This document shows, in pieces, positions 24,046 to 33,569 of a stretch of 64,000 nt of DNA. Below the pieces are notes generated by a model. It was not told the DNA's origin, searched no databases, and saw only the letters and a program-made list of their open reading frames with translations. The first letter of the stretch is position 1; each line of letters starts with the position of its first letter. Made by a program: the position numbers and the translations under genes. This DNA comes from Homalodisca vitripennis. Taxonomy: Eukaryota > Arthropoda > Insecta > Hemiptera > Cicadellidae. The stretch lies in NCBI RefSeq assembly GCF_021130785.1, contig NC_060211.1, forward strand, positions 28,257,001-28,321,000, written 5' to 3'.

Positions 24046-24370
24046 GTTCAGTTTCTTTACAAATTTATGAATTCTACGATTTTCTCGTTTGCCGTTCTTA
24101 CCCATTAGACCAATGTAAAAATGTTTGCTAACGCTCAGCCAAATCCCATAGTGTGATACGCACCGTAATGAAAGTCGACGTTTAATATCTATATATTAAA
24201 CGTCGAATTTACATCGTGCGAAATTTCGTCTGTAGATAATTTTGTTCGAGACATTTTGTGCGTTTTGAGATAATTTCGTTCTCGATATAACTTGCTAACA
24301 GGCAGGCGAACTGACATAAATAGAATTGTTTCTATTTCCTCGAGTGATAGGCTTCACGAAAGTGAACGTA
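24046..24370 (+). repeat. Dispersed repeat family G, longest copy
   Basis: Landmarks in order are GTTTCTTTACAAATTTATG, CGTTTGCCGTTCTTACC, TTTGCTAACGCTCAGCC, AAATCCCATAGTGTGA, a degenerate ATTTCGTTCTCGATAT tract and finally GTGATAGGCTTCACG. Four related copies occur in the window. A perfect 14-bp hairpin with a 4-base loop (24,175-24,206, TCGACGTTTAATAT) interrupts this copy only. Confidence 0.65.
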
Positions 24371-24558
24371 GGTTGAGGCCAATAACTACCGTATTTGTCA
24401 CAGATTCGGAATAAAGTTGGTGGAAATATATCACCTGTATAGCTTAAATGAATTACTTGGCCAACACAAATTTTACTCTACATATTTTCCGAAATCTATG
24501 ATTTCATTTCATTAAGATTTAAGAAAAACTGCTCAGAGTCTAAAAAAAGGAATGGTTG

Positions 24559-24562
<4 letters not shown>

Positions 24563-24626
<64 letters not shown>
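24563..24626. repeat. (TA)n microsatellite
   Basis: A pure TA run of about 64 bases immediately left of the 77-base block that also flanks the palindrome apex. Confidence 0.95.
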
Positions 24627-24629
<3 letters not shown>

Positions 24630-24703
24630 GGTCTTACGAGCATATGGACATATAAATCATTAAAGTTTCGTCAAAAGTAAATGTCGTACAATTTAACCCT
24701 TAT
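24627..24703 (+). repeat. Apex block B, outer copy
   Basis: Seventy-seven bases from GTAGGTCTTACGAGCATATG to AATTTAACCCTTA. The same block occurs in inverted orientation at about 26,703-26,788 and in direct orientation at 27,012-27,093, and its first 39 bases recur at 26,870-26,909. It therefore sits both just outside the left palindrome arm and at the palindrome centre. Confidence 0.9.
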
Positions 24704-25129
24704 ATTGTTTTGAGTAATAAAAGACTATTTCCTCAATATCCTACAGAAAATAAAACATAATTCCTAAACATAGATTAACGCTCTTCCAAATATCATTACT
24801 ATATTTGGGACCAAAATATTTAATTTCTTCCCTGGCACCATAAAGAGCTGCCCAGACAATCGTCCCTTAAATCTCTGTAGGGATCCTTTCTCATAAATGG
24901 GGGCTATAAAAACTTAAAAAAATTTATATTAACTTGTGTTCATAGTCTCTCATAATGTTAATAGTTTTTTAACATTAAAAAGTATAAAGATACTATTTGT
25001 TAAGTATCTGTATACGTTATGACTGTACTCGAAACACTACAATGTATCAATGAACAATAGAGTACTCTATTTTACAGTTTATGACCTAATTAAGGCTGCA
25101 GGTTTCAGACTTTCAGACAATTAATATAT

Positions 25130-25210
25130 CAGGCAAGTAAGAGATCCGGGTTCGAGTCCCGGCGGAGCAAGTACTTTTTGCGATTCAATGTTTATTGACA
25201 TAAATTAAAT
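25130..25210 (+). mobile_element. tRNA-derived SINE, 5'-truncated copy
   Basis: It starts inside the tRNA-like domain (AGGCAAGTAAGAGATCCGG), keeps the B box GGTTCGAGTCC and the tail GCGATTCAATGTTTATTGA, and ends near 25,210. It matches the full copy 230 bases downstream with a few differences. Confidence 0.85.
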
Positions 25211-25360
25211 TCGGCTATTGCCATTTATACAAATTTAATTAATGTAAATAGAAGTCATTTGACAAGTATTTGGTCTTCCGATCATATGTTAGTTTGGTTA
25301 TTTAAACACATATGTGAAAGAAACGGCCAAATACAAAATAATTGAATCGTAAAAAGTGAG

Positions 25361-25459
25361 GGCTCTGTGGTGTAATGGTAGCATATTCACCCGGCAAGTG
25401 AGAGATCCGGGTTCGAGTCCCGGCGGAGCAAGTACTTTTTGCGATTCAATGTTTATTGA

Positions 25460-25465
<6 letters not shown>
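25361..25465 (+). mobile_element. tRNA-derived SINE, full-length copy
   Basis: The tRNA-like head (25,361-25,430) folds as a cloverleaf. It has a GCTCTG/CGGAGC acceptor stem, an A-box-like TGGTGTAATGGTAG, an anticodon arm TTCAC-loop-GTGAG, and the B box GGTTCGAGTCC in a CCGGG/CCCGG arm. It aligns without gaps to my recollection of insect tRNA-Gly(GCC). The anticodon position reads GGC, and position 33 is C rather than the invariant U, so it is not a working tRNA gene. A 30-base tail (GCGATTCAATGTTTATTG) and a (TA)n run end it. Transcription would be by RNA polymerase III from the internal boxes. No target duplication was found. An inverted imperfect copy of the tail (ATTGAATCGTAAAAAGTG) lies directly upstream of the head. 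Confidence 0.85.

Positions 25466-25511
<46 letters not shown>
25465..25511. repeat. (TA)n run at SINE tail
   Basis: A TA run of about 45 bases that directly continues the SINE tail. The corresponding point of the right palindrome arm is a longer TA run without the SINE. Confidence 0.95.
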
Positions 25512-25512
<1 letters not shown>

Positions 25513-25656
25513 TTACGTTATTGGTACGATTTGGAATTTTTCGCGAGAGTTCACAGTTAAATTTGAAACTTTCCTAATCCGTTTCTCAGTGAAAAGCGTA
25601 CATCCCAAAGATCAACTTCAAAATTCCAAGCTTTATTTTTTTATGGAAGGTCTGAT

Positions 25657-26141
25657 AGGATAACAGGAGTTCGGTCATTTGCCATTTATATGGTTATAAA
25701 ATGTAAAACACAACGTTTCGAGGATTGAAATCCATCCTCTTCGTCAGGTGGGGAGTTATCAGTACATACTAAAATAGAGAACAGAAATTAAAAAAAGAAT
25801 GGAAAGAAACGTTGAACCCTTTTCATTGCATTTCCACTGCAAAGTATCCCACTGTAGCCTGTGCTGGTGTGATGTGTGATTGTGTTTCTCGTACTCGTGA
25901 CTTGTGCTTGGGGCTTGCATTATCTGCAGTGACAACGCCTGGACTAGACTCCAAGCCGCTTTTGGGAATGTTAGAACCCTTTTCTTTTCCTTCCTTTCTT
26001 CTTCCTGTTTTCTATTTTTGTATATACTAATAAATCCTCCACATGATGAAGAGGATAGATTTCAATCCTCTAAACGTTGAGTTATACCTTTAGTAACCAT
26101 AACTATGGCAAATGTCCGAAATCCTGTTATCCTGTCCAAGC
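25657..26141. mobile_element. Hammerhead-bearing foldback element, full length, in left arm
   Basis: Terminal inverted repeats of about 95 bases start at GATAACAGGAGTTCGG and end at CCTGTTATCC. Going inward they contain CATTTGCCAT, a TTATAA stem, ACGTTTCGAGGAT and TCGTCAGGTG. The centre of about 290 bases has a partly open frame (25,812-26,030, reading LLGMLEPFSFPSFLLPVF near its end) with no recognised domain. The left core on the minus strand (25,716-25,747) is intact. The right core has two hits: ATGATGA for CTGATGA and TAAA for GAAA. It has no transposase or reverse transcriptase, so it is non-autonomous. It is most likely related to Penelope-like pLTRs, by inference from the motif. Confidence 0.85.
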
Positions 26142-26787
26142 ATTAGCTGCCAATAGTTTTAAAATATTCTTATGTGTGAAAAATATCACTATTTCTCACA
26201 GATTTCAACAGTATATTCCCAATTTTCTTCTACAAATATGACCATAATATAAAACTCAATTGAAGTAACTCAACTTGTCACATGAATTTATAAAACTGAA
26301 ATATCGGTTTAGAACTCAGTTCACGCTGGGAAATGTTTGAATAATAAATTACGATACTAAAGCACACCCAATGACGGGGAGTTATCGATTCACCTCAGAC
26401 TGATATAGTTGTTACAGAACCTAACAATATAATGTGACAAATTGAACCAGACAGTGTGATTGTGCCGAAGCACTCTAAGACTAGTTGTTAATGTTGAATG
26501 CTTTTAATAAACTTTAGTACCTTCTCTGCACCTACTGCAAATTTGTATGTATCTACTTAGGGAAATATACAGGGTCTTTAAAAGTATGACAACTTTGTGT
26601 GTTTTGAATGAGAACAAATAAAAACACCCAATTCTGTACAGATCGAAAAAAATATAAATTTCATGTGTGGAAGTCATCTCGAGTTATAAAACGGAAGATG
26701 AATCGTAACGTATAAGGGTTAAATTGTACGACATTTACTTTTGACGAAACTTTAATGATTTATATGTCCATATGCTCGTAAGACCTA

Positions 26788-26826
26788 CATATATATATAT
26801 ATGTATACATATATATATATATATGT

Positions 26827-26864
<38 letters not shown>

Positions 26865-26951
26865 ACATATGTAGGTATTACGAGCATATGGACATATAAA
26901 TCATTAAAGACCTACATATATATATATATGTATACATATATATATATATGT

Positions 26952-26991
<40 letters not shown>

Positions 26992-27012
26992 TATATATAT
27001 ATGTATACATAT
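26788..27012. repeat. Palindrome centre: TA runs and partial apex block
   Basis: Alternating TATATA and GTATACAT runs surround a 39-base partial copy of block B at 26,870-26,909. That piece is followed by AAGACCTACATATA, which restarts the TA run. The layout suggests repeated slippage or fold-back copying at the hairpin tip. Confidence 0.85.
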
Positions 27013-27665
27013 GTAGGTATTACGAGCATATGGACATATAAATCATTAAAGTTTCGTCAAAAGTAAATGTCGTACAATTTAACCCTTATACGTTACGATT
27101 CATCTTCCGTTTTATAACTCGAGATGACGTCCACACATGAAATTTAAATTTTTTCGATCTGTACAGAATTGGGTGTTTATTTTTTCTCATTTAAAACATA
27201 CAAAGGTGTCATACTTTTAAAGACACTGTATATTTCCCTGAGTAGATACATACAAATTTGCAGTAGGTGCAGAGAAGGTACTAAAGTGTATTAAAAGCAT
27301 TCAACATTAACAACTACTCTCAGAGTGCTTCGGCACAATCACACTGTCTGGTTCAATTTGTCACATTATATTGTTAGGTTCTGTAACAACTATATCAGTC
27401 TGAGCGTCGCTCGGTGAATCGATAACTCCCCGTCATTGGGTGTGCTTTAGTATCGTAATTTATTATTCAAACATTGCCCAACGTGAACTGAGTTCTAAAC
27501 CGATATTTCAGCTTTATAAATTCATGTGACAAGTTGCGTTACTTCAATTGAGTTTTATATTATGGTCATATTTAGAAGAAAATTGGGAATATACTGTTGA
27601 AATCTGTGGGAAATAGTGATATTTTTCACACATAAGAATATTTTAAAACTATTGGCAGCTAAGAC

Positions 27666-28160
27666 TTGGACAGGATAACAGTATTTCGGACATTTGCCAT
27701 CGTTATGGTTACTAAAGGCATAACTCAACGTTTCGAGGATTGAAATCTATCCTCTTCATCATGTGGGGGATTTATTAGTATATACAAAAATAGAAAACAG
27801 GAAGAAGAAAGGAAGGAAAAGAAAAGGGTTCTAACATTCCCAAAAGCGGCTTGGAGTCTAGTCCAGGCGTTGTCACTGCAGATAATGCAAGTCCCAAGCA
27901 CAAGTAAAGAGTACGAGAAACACAATAACACATCACACCAACACAGGCTACAGTGGGATACTTTGCAGTGGAAATGCAATGAAAAGGGTTCAACGTTTCT
28001 TTCCATTCTTTTTTTTTATTTCTGTTCTCTATTTTAGTATGTACTGATAACTAAAATCATCAACCTGACGAAGAGGATGGATTTCAATCCTCGAAACGTT
28101 GTGTTTTACATTTTATAACCATATAAATGGCAAATGACCGAACTCCTGTTATCCTGTCAG
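27666..28160. mobile_element. Hammerhead-bearing foldback element, full length, in right arm
   Basis: This is the inverted duplicate of the element in the left arm. Here the plus-strand core at 28,065-28,096 is complete (CTGACGA, GAGGAT with ATCCTC, GAAA). The minus-strand core at 27,731-27,762 keeps GAAA but has ATGATGA. The left-arm change to TAAA therefore arose after the duplication, while ATGATGA was already present in the ancestor. Confidence 0.85.
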
Positions 28161-28299
28161 ACCTTCCATCAAAAATAAAACTTGGAAATTTTGAAGTTGA
28201 TCTTTGGGCTGTACGCTTTTCACTGAGAAACGGATTAGGAAAGTTTCAAATTTAACTGTGAACTCTCGCGAAACATTACAAATCGTACCAATTACGTAA

Positions 28300-28300
<1 letters not shown>

Positions 28301-28369
<69 letters not shown>
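28301..28369. repeat. (TA)n microsatellite in right arm
   Basis: A TA run of about 68 bases at the position where the left arm carries the SINE block plus its TA tail. Confidence 0.95.
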
Positions 28370-28371
<2 letters not shown>

Positions 28372-28824
28372 CTGAAAGTCTGAAACCTGCAGCCTTAATT
28401 AGGTCATAAACTGTAAAATAGAGTACTCTATTGTTAATTTATACATTGTAGTGTTTCGAGTACAGTCATAACGTATAAAGATACTTAAGAAATAGTATCT
28501 TTATACTTTTTAATGTTAACAAACTATTAACATTATGAGAGACTATGAACATAAGTTAATACAAATTTATTAAGTTTTTATAGCCTCCATTTATGAGAAA
28601 GGGGGGGGAAAGGGGAGAAACCCCTACAGAGATTTAAGGAACGATTGTCTGGGCAGCTCTTTATGGTGCCAGGGAAGAAATTAAATATTTTGGTCCCAAA
28701 TATAGTATTGATATTTGGAAGAGCGTTAATCTCTGTTTAGGAATTATGCAACTGTTTTATTTTCTTGTGTTGTACTAGTAGGATATTGAGGAAATAGGCT
28801 AGTCTTTTATTACTCAAAACGAAA

Positions 28825-29645
28825 ATAGAAATATATTTGACAAAAGAAATATATTTGAAATATATGTTAAGATTCTCTCTCGACGAAAATATCCTATGCA
28901 ATTTTCTTTTTGTCTGAAGCCACAGATAATCCTAAACGTCTTTTTGAAGTACAAAAGCTATCACCAAAGCTGATTCAGAAACCTTCCCCCAAACACACAT
29001 AGCTGAGAAAACTGTCAATTTTTCCGAAATATACAAATTTTAAAGTTTCTTTATTTAAGAAATTATATAGATACCGGAGGCAGTAGAACACTCTGGCAAG
29101 CCTTAATGCATACCTGATCAAGCTGAGAGTTCCACCTTAGGCCAGAATAAAATTTTTAAACCCAAGAACGACACACGATCTGAAAGTACGAATGAATCCC
29201 CATTGTAACGACATGTCTCGTGAACCTCATTCACCAGGTCAAATTTTATAATGTTAGATTTGTGACAATTTAATTTGAGATTATTTATTGAAAACTATGT
29301 ATGAAGTAGGCCCGTGGTACTTCGTAATATTCCTGGAAGAGATTCGAGACGGATTGAGTGCAAGGGAAGAATAGTGTCGTCAGCTTATTGGACAAGATGA
29401 CCCTATACTTGATTACCAAGTTAATTGACATATATAAAACAAAGTAACTGTCCCAAAATAGACCCTTGCGATACTCCTGCTCTGAAATCATTAAAATTTG
29501 AAACGGTTATTTTTCGTTTTATAGCTTAATTGCACGCTCTGTTTCTTTTTATTTAAATGAGAACCAAACATTTCAGGGTTATGCCTCTGATACCACAGGC
29601 GTCAAGTATAAAAAGCACAATATTATGATTTACGGTGTATAGAAT
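28825..29645 (-). pseudogene. Decayed LINE reverse transcriptase fragment
   Basis: On the minus strand this reads as a long stretch of non-LTR retrotransposon reverse transcriptase. In order it shows TVNHNIV and CGIRGITLK (before the palm), then AGVSQGSILGQLLCFIYVN at about 29,420-29,475, then ADDTILP as the catalytic box at about 29,360-29,385. FSINNLKLN and SNIIKF follow, then SDRVSFLGL, and LQKDV further on. This is the expected order from finger/palm to thumb. Several in-frame stops and frameshifts show that it is dead. The first Tyr of YADD is lost. The 3' end stops at the edge of the 4.1-kb palindrome, so the palindrome probably broke into or abuts this element. Clade is Jockey/CR1-like by general resemblance. 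Confidence 0.88.
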
Positions 29646-29649
29646 ATAC

Positions 29650-30400
29650 TCGTACATTTTCACAATCATGTTTTTACCTTAAGTATGACAATTTTCAAAC
29701 AATCGCAAATAGTTAAACTATGTTGAAAAATGGTTTCATAAATTAATGACGAGTGATTGGCCTTAGTATTTGAACTTAAACTCTAGTAAGGCTTTCGACG
29801 TTAATATATTAAACGAATCTCAAAATATATGGAACGGAATTTTGTATAACTTTCATTTTATCGCTTTATCTAAAAGTAATTTGGGAACAGATGTGGCTAC
29901 CATATATTAACCAGAAGAGCTAAAGGTTCAGTAGAATTATTAACAAGTATTTAAGTTAAGATATCAGTATATTTCGAATATCAAACTGTTCAAAACTATC
30001 AATGTTTCTAAACATAAAGAACCTGCATAAATATTAATAAAGTAGAATTGTCGATATGATATAAATCGTATCATACTTGAATCCTTTTAACGTTTTACTG
30101 GTATTTTTAGAGAGATGCATTTTATTGAGCAATTAATGAGTTCCGCGTCGAATAACTGTAATCGTGATAATTTAGCGATTGAAATACAATTATATTGTAT
30201 GAATATTTTCTGGATTATCAATAAAATATACATAAATACTTAAAATAATATAGACAGGCATGTACGCATAATAAGAGTGAACATTTTATTTGGACATTTT
30301 AAACTAAGTTTTAAGTAGAACACCAAGTTTATTTGTTTTTTTATGAATGTAGGAAAAAGGTTCATGTTCTAGCCCCTGAACTACAATAATGTGTATTTAA
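29650..30400. other. AT-rich stretch, nothing recognised
   Basis: It may hold further unrecognisable 5' LINE sequence next to 29,645. No gene was seen. Confidence 0.4.
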
Positions 30401-30402
30401 AG

Positions 30403-30537
30403 AGGTTTTTACATACCGGTACATTTATTTAGTCAGTAATCCAAAAACAATATTGAGCTTACAACATCGTTGTAAGATTGAAACGCGTAAGCACAATATT
30501 ACTTTTTGGATTGCTGACTAAAGGTATGTAAAAACCT
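30403..30537. mobile_element. Short foldback MITE
   Basis: The inverted arms AGGTTTTTACATACC and GGTATGTAAAAACCT continue inward through CAGTAATCCAAAAA/TTTTTGGATTGCTG. The element is 135 bases in all. I found no clear target duplication. Confidence 0.8.
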
Positions 30538-31019
30538 ACTTATACTGAATCTAGAGCTTTTTCATATATTGCTTGTCCTCGTATGTCGCAGGATTGGTAA
30601 CTAAAAAAATAATGTGTAAACACAAAAATTATGTCGAGCTAACCAAATATTGCTTTACTAGTTTTATAAATATTTGTGGTGGTAAAAGTTTAAACGGTAA
30701 GTGAAAGATTCTTTCCTTTATCGAAGTAGGACAATATACATGATATTGCAAGCTTAATTGTAATATATGTATTAGTATAAAATGTAGTATATCTTTTTTA
30801 AAGTGTACAACAATGAACAACACCTATAACATTCAGACACACATAAGAATACAATTCATTCCCTTATTAACTCATTATTATCAAATCCACATTGCATGTA
30901 GATTTTTAATGTGAGTTTCTAATTTTCCCAGCTGCACGTCAAAAATAGAACTGAATAAAACACACCTGACACCAAAAGGCGTTTTAAACAAGCTTTAAAT
31001 TTTAATTTTGAATGTGTTC

Positions 31020-31440
31020 AAGCATTCCAGGAAGCCCATTGATTAATCTGAAACCGTATTGGTTTTGGAGCTGCTGTTCCATTTTGTCGTAGTCGTTTGT
31101 TGCTCATACCCCCTGTGTCTTAATTGTGAAACCCCATACCCCCAAACGAAGTACACTTTGAGAAGCGGTATAGAGTCATTTAGAGGGTATAGAGGCTGGA
31201 TGAAGCACCGAGGGTTTTTGAAGTTACTACTTCTTTTGGCGGGTTATGGATGTATGTTTTGCTTTCGTTTCGCGTCACAGAAAGATCGTCACGCTTGTTC
31301 GCTCTGGAGCCGCTAGGGGCGAGACTACCACGGCCCTTTTGATATCAGGCAGAGCGTTTCTCTGTTCAGTGGCTATACAGGAGTGCTAGTAAGGGGTTAC
31401 TGTCGTTCCTTATAGAAGTGACTACTTCTTTTGGTGGCCT
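31020..31440. other. GC-richer block of unknown origin
   Basis: This is clearly less AT-rich than its flanks. ACTACTTCTTTTGGYGG occurs twice (about 31,228 and 31,422), and GGATGTATG/GGATTGG-type ends follow each, so it is partly internally repeated. An 85-codon frame (31,059-31,316) has an N-terminal hydrophobic stretch, but it opens with TTG and no family is recognisable. I favour an old transposon remnant. Confidence 0.35.
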
Positions 31441-31719
31441 ATGGATTGGTTTGAATAAATCTGCGAACTACTAGTTTATTTATAAATGAATTCAACGTAA
31501 AATTGATTAACTTACTGAATCGTTTATTAGAACTATTTAGAGCTCATTGGACACTAAATTGAATTTCAGCACGGTTAATATTAATTCCTATTCTATCAGC
31601 TCACTACTAGTTTCGTACTTGAAGAGATTAAAAATTTCTATATCACATTACGTTTAAGCGGGGTCTTTCAGACATATTACTGTACCTGTCAGCTTTGAAA
31701 CGTCATCCTGTCCATTGGA

Positions 31720-32000
31720 TGAGCTTTAGCGAAGTCTATTGATCAAGGAGATGGAAACATTTCATTTCTGTCTGTATGTCTGCACGGTATCTAAAAAAAC
31801 AAATTGACCTAAAGACTTACAATTATGCAATTATGCGTGAAGCTTCAGTTCTATAAGAGCAACACTGAGTTCGATTACGGTGCATGTCCCTCTGGGATTT
31901 GGCTGAGCGTTAGCAAATATTTTTACGTTGGTATTATGATGGGTAACTATGGTGTCAGCGAGAAAATAACATAAATTAAACACTGACATAAAACCACATT
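31720..32000 (-). repeat. Dispersed repeat family G, copy
   Basis: The copy runs from GAGCTTTAGCGAAGTCTATT through CTGTCTGTATGTCTG, GCGTGAAGCTTCAGTTCTAT and GATTTGGCTGAGCGTTAGC to TTTTTACGTTGGTATTATG. It shows that the family unit carries a TGAGCGTTAGC-like phrase at two places about 180 bases apart. Confidence 0.65.
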
Positions 32001-32004
32001 TAAT

Positions 32005-33025
32005 GAACAGAAATTCGTACTTATCATATAAATAGATATCTCGAAAATGTCTCATCTGTAGATGATAAATTAGCATGAAACTTTGAGTAATGACTGCATA
32101 TGTCCACTCATTGACTTTGGCTAAAAATCATTGAATCCTTTCACTCAGTAGGCGGACAGTTACCTTTTGCCTGCAGGGGAATTTTAAATGTTTTTCTTCA
32201 TAACTCACCACCCGTTTATTCGTCCGGAGGACATCTCAAGAAGATGACGTATAGACTTAAAATTTTCATGCAATTTCAGAAAAGCCTGTTACGCAACACT
32301 TCGTGTGGCATAATTCTACCTTGTATAACTTTTATTGGAAATGGAGATGATATAGATCACCATGAAGTAGTCCTTAAGATTTTGCTATACTAAAAAAAAG
32401 TGACTTATGAAGGTAGTAAACAACGCAGATACATCACGATACATTAATCCGCGTCTCTAAGATCATTTCCCTGTCCATTCAGAGTTGTTGTCCGCAATAA
32501 GAGAGATAATGTGACATATTACGATCAAAGCAATAAACATTTGTAGGTTACGATCCGGAGTCATAAAACGTGTGCTGTACAAAACGTAGATACTTTCAAC
32601 ACTTTATGCTTAACATGTTGAGTGCGACAGACGTCATAGTGCGTACTGGAAGGTTACGAATACTACATTTTTTATAGCTGGACAGTTATTGTCCAGTAAT
32701 TTAACACACTATGTGCTACATACGTTCTAATGCGTAAGAGTATTTTCAGTATAGAGCTACAGTGAAGGTGTTAAAGTTACATTCTAGTCGTGAAAACTTG
32801 TGCTGTATGACTTTTTACACAAATAATTATTCATCAGTGACTGATATCTCAGCGATGAAAATTCGATATTTATATGCATCGAGAAAAATATTAACTAATG
32901 ACATACACACTATTCTCAAAAACGTTAACGTGTTCGTTAATCGTTAAAATCTTTATAGATACCCTTTAATTTAAGACAGTACCGGTAAAAAGAACAAGGT
33001 TGAAAGAACTCTTTCGCTAAAGTAG
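32005..33025. other. Nothing firmly recognised
   Basis: A diverged inverted copy of the CACGTG-type motif lies at about 32,289-32,325. A 7-bp hairpin, CTGGACA/TGTCCAG, lies at 32,678-32,696. No gene was seen. Confidence 0.4.
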
Positions 33026-33029
33026 AAGC

Positions 33030-33195
33030 CATTTCCAACAATGGCGCCATCTAGCAGCAAGAAGCACAGTTACGAGGGTGATTGCCCTGAGTATAATCTG
33101 AGGCAATATCAAGACATTTCCTCTTTCTGTAGACGACCTTGGCAGCGTGGTGGTGGTAAGCAAATTACTATCTTGGCAAACGTTCAGTGCACAGT
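33030..33195 (+). repeat. Dispersed repeat family C, copy 2
   Basis: Counterpart of 14,366-14,505. An ATG-initiated frame (33,041-33,277) opens with MAPSSSKKHS and then runs 78 codons with no recognised domain. Because the same DNA is repeated elsewhere in a diverged, non-coding form, I treat this as repeat sequence. Confidence 0.6.
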
Positions 33196-33569
33196 AGCAG
33201 CTGTTGGACTATTGAACGACGTGATGTCCTCTCCATGGGGAATTCTATTCGTGTCCAACAGTTTAAACCAATATTAAACTTGCTTTAGCTGATAGAACAG
33301 TGAACATTTCAAACTCATACAGGTTTATCTATTCAAACAAAATTAGTTGGCAATCAGATTTTCCGTTATCGTTTGTACTGACCCGTTCTCAATATTACGT
33401 AGTTTGTTCAATATTTGAAGACTGGTAGACAATTTTGGTTTTCAATATTTGAATAAATATGTGAGGCGTAAAGATTACAACTCAAGATATTATTTAGAGT
33501 CTTGCGCTTACAACTAAAAAAAAGGGTCTGAATGTAGTAACAATACTCAATACTCAATAAGATACAATA

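Larger units (their letters stand above)
24707..26790. repeat. 4.1-kb palindrome, left arm
   Basis: From GTTTTGAGTAATAAAAGAC onwards this is the inverted counterpart of 27,010-28,820, at high identity (well above 90 percent by eye). It contains a hammerhead-bearing element and a SINE block at 25,130-25,465. The SINE block has no equivalent in the right arm, which has only a longer TA run at that point. The right arm in turn has an extra G-rich insertion near 28,600. Confidence 0.9.
27010..28820. repeat. 4.1-kb palindrome, right arm
   Basis: Inverted counterpart of the left arm. It begins at the apex with block B (27,012-27,093) and ends at ATTACTCAAAAC (28,820), where decayed LINE sequence starts almost at once. 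It lacks the SINE block and carries a G-rich insertion (about 28,600-28,622) absent from the left arm. Confidence 0.9.

Noticed and set aside
25362..25430. Functional tRNA gene (Ala-GGC)
   Set aside because: U33 is replaced by C, a second truncated copy with the same tail lies beside it, and a 30-base tail plus (TA)n follows. This is the head of a SINE.
25812..26030. 72-codon frame inside the palindromic element as a protein gene
   Set aside because: The matching frame in the other arm has replacements and no bias toward silent change. The segment is the centre of a repeated non-coding element and its homologue at 7.2 kb is deleted.
26772..27041. 89-codon Tyr/Ile frame
   Set aside because: It is translation of TA and GTATAC microsatellites.
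24707..28820. Palindrome as a pure assembly or missing-adapter artefact
   Set aside because: The arms differ by a SINE block, a G-rich insertion and scattered substitutions, which an artefactual fold-back would not show. Spanning reads are still needed to be certain.
30600..30697. Small exon ending at GTAAGTG near 30,698
   Set aside because: There are only about 30 codons, no acceptor with a pyrimidine tract, and AT-rich composition typical of noise.
33041..33277. ATG-started 78-codon frame as a small gene
   Set aside because: The DNA is a diverged copy of a repeat at 14.4 kb that has no matching frame.
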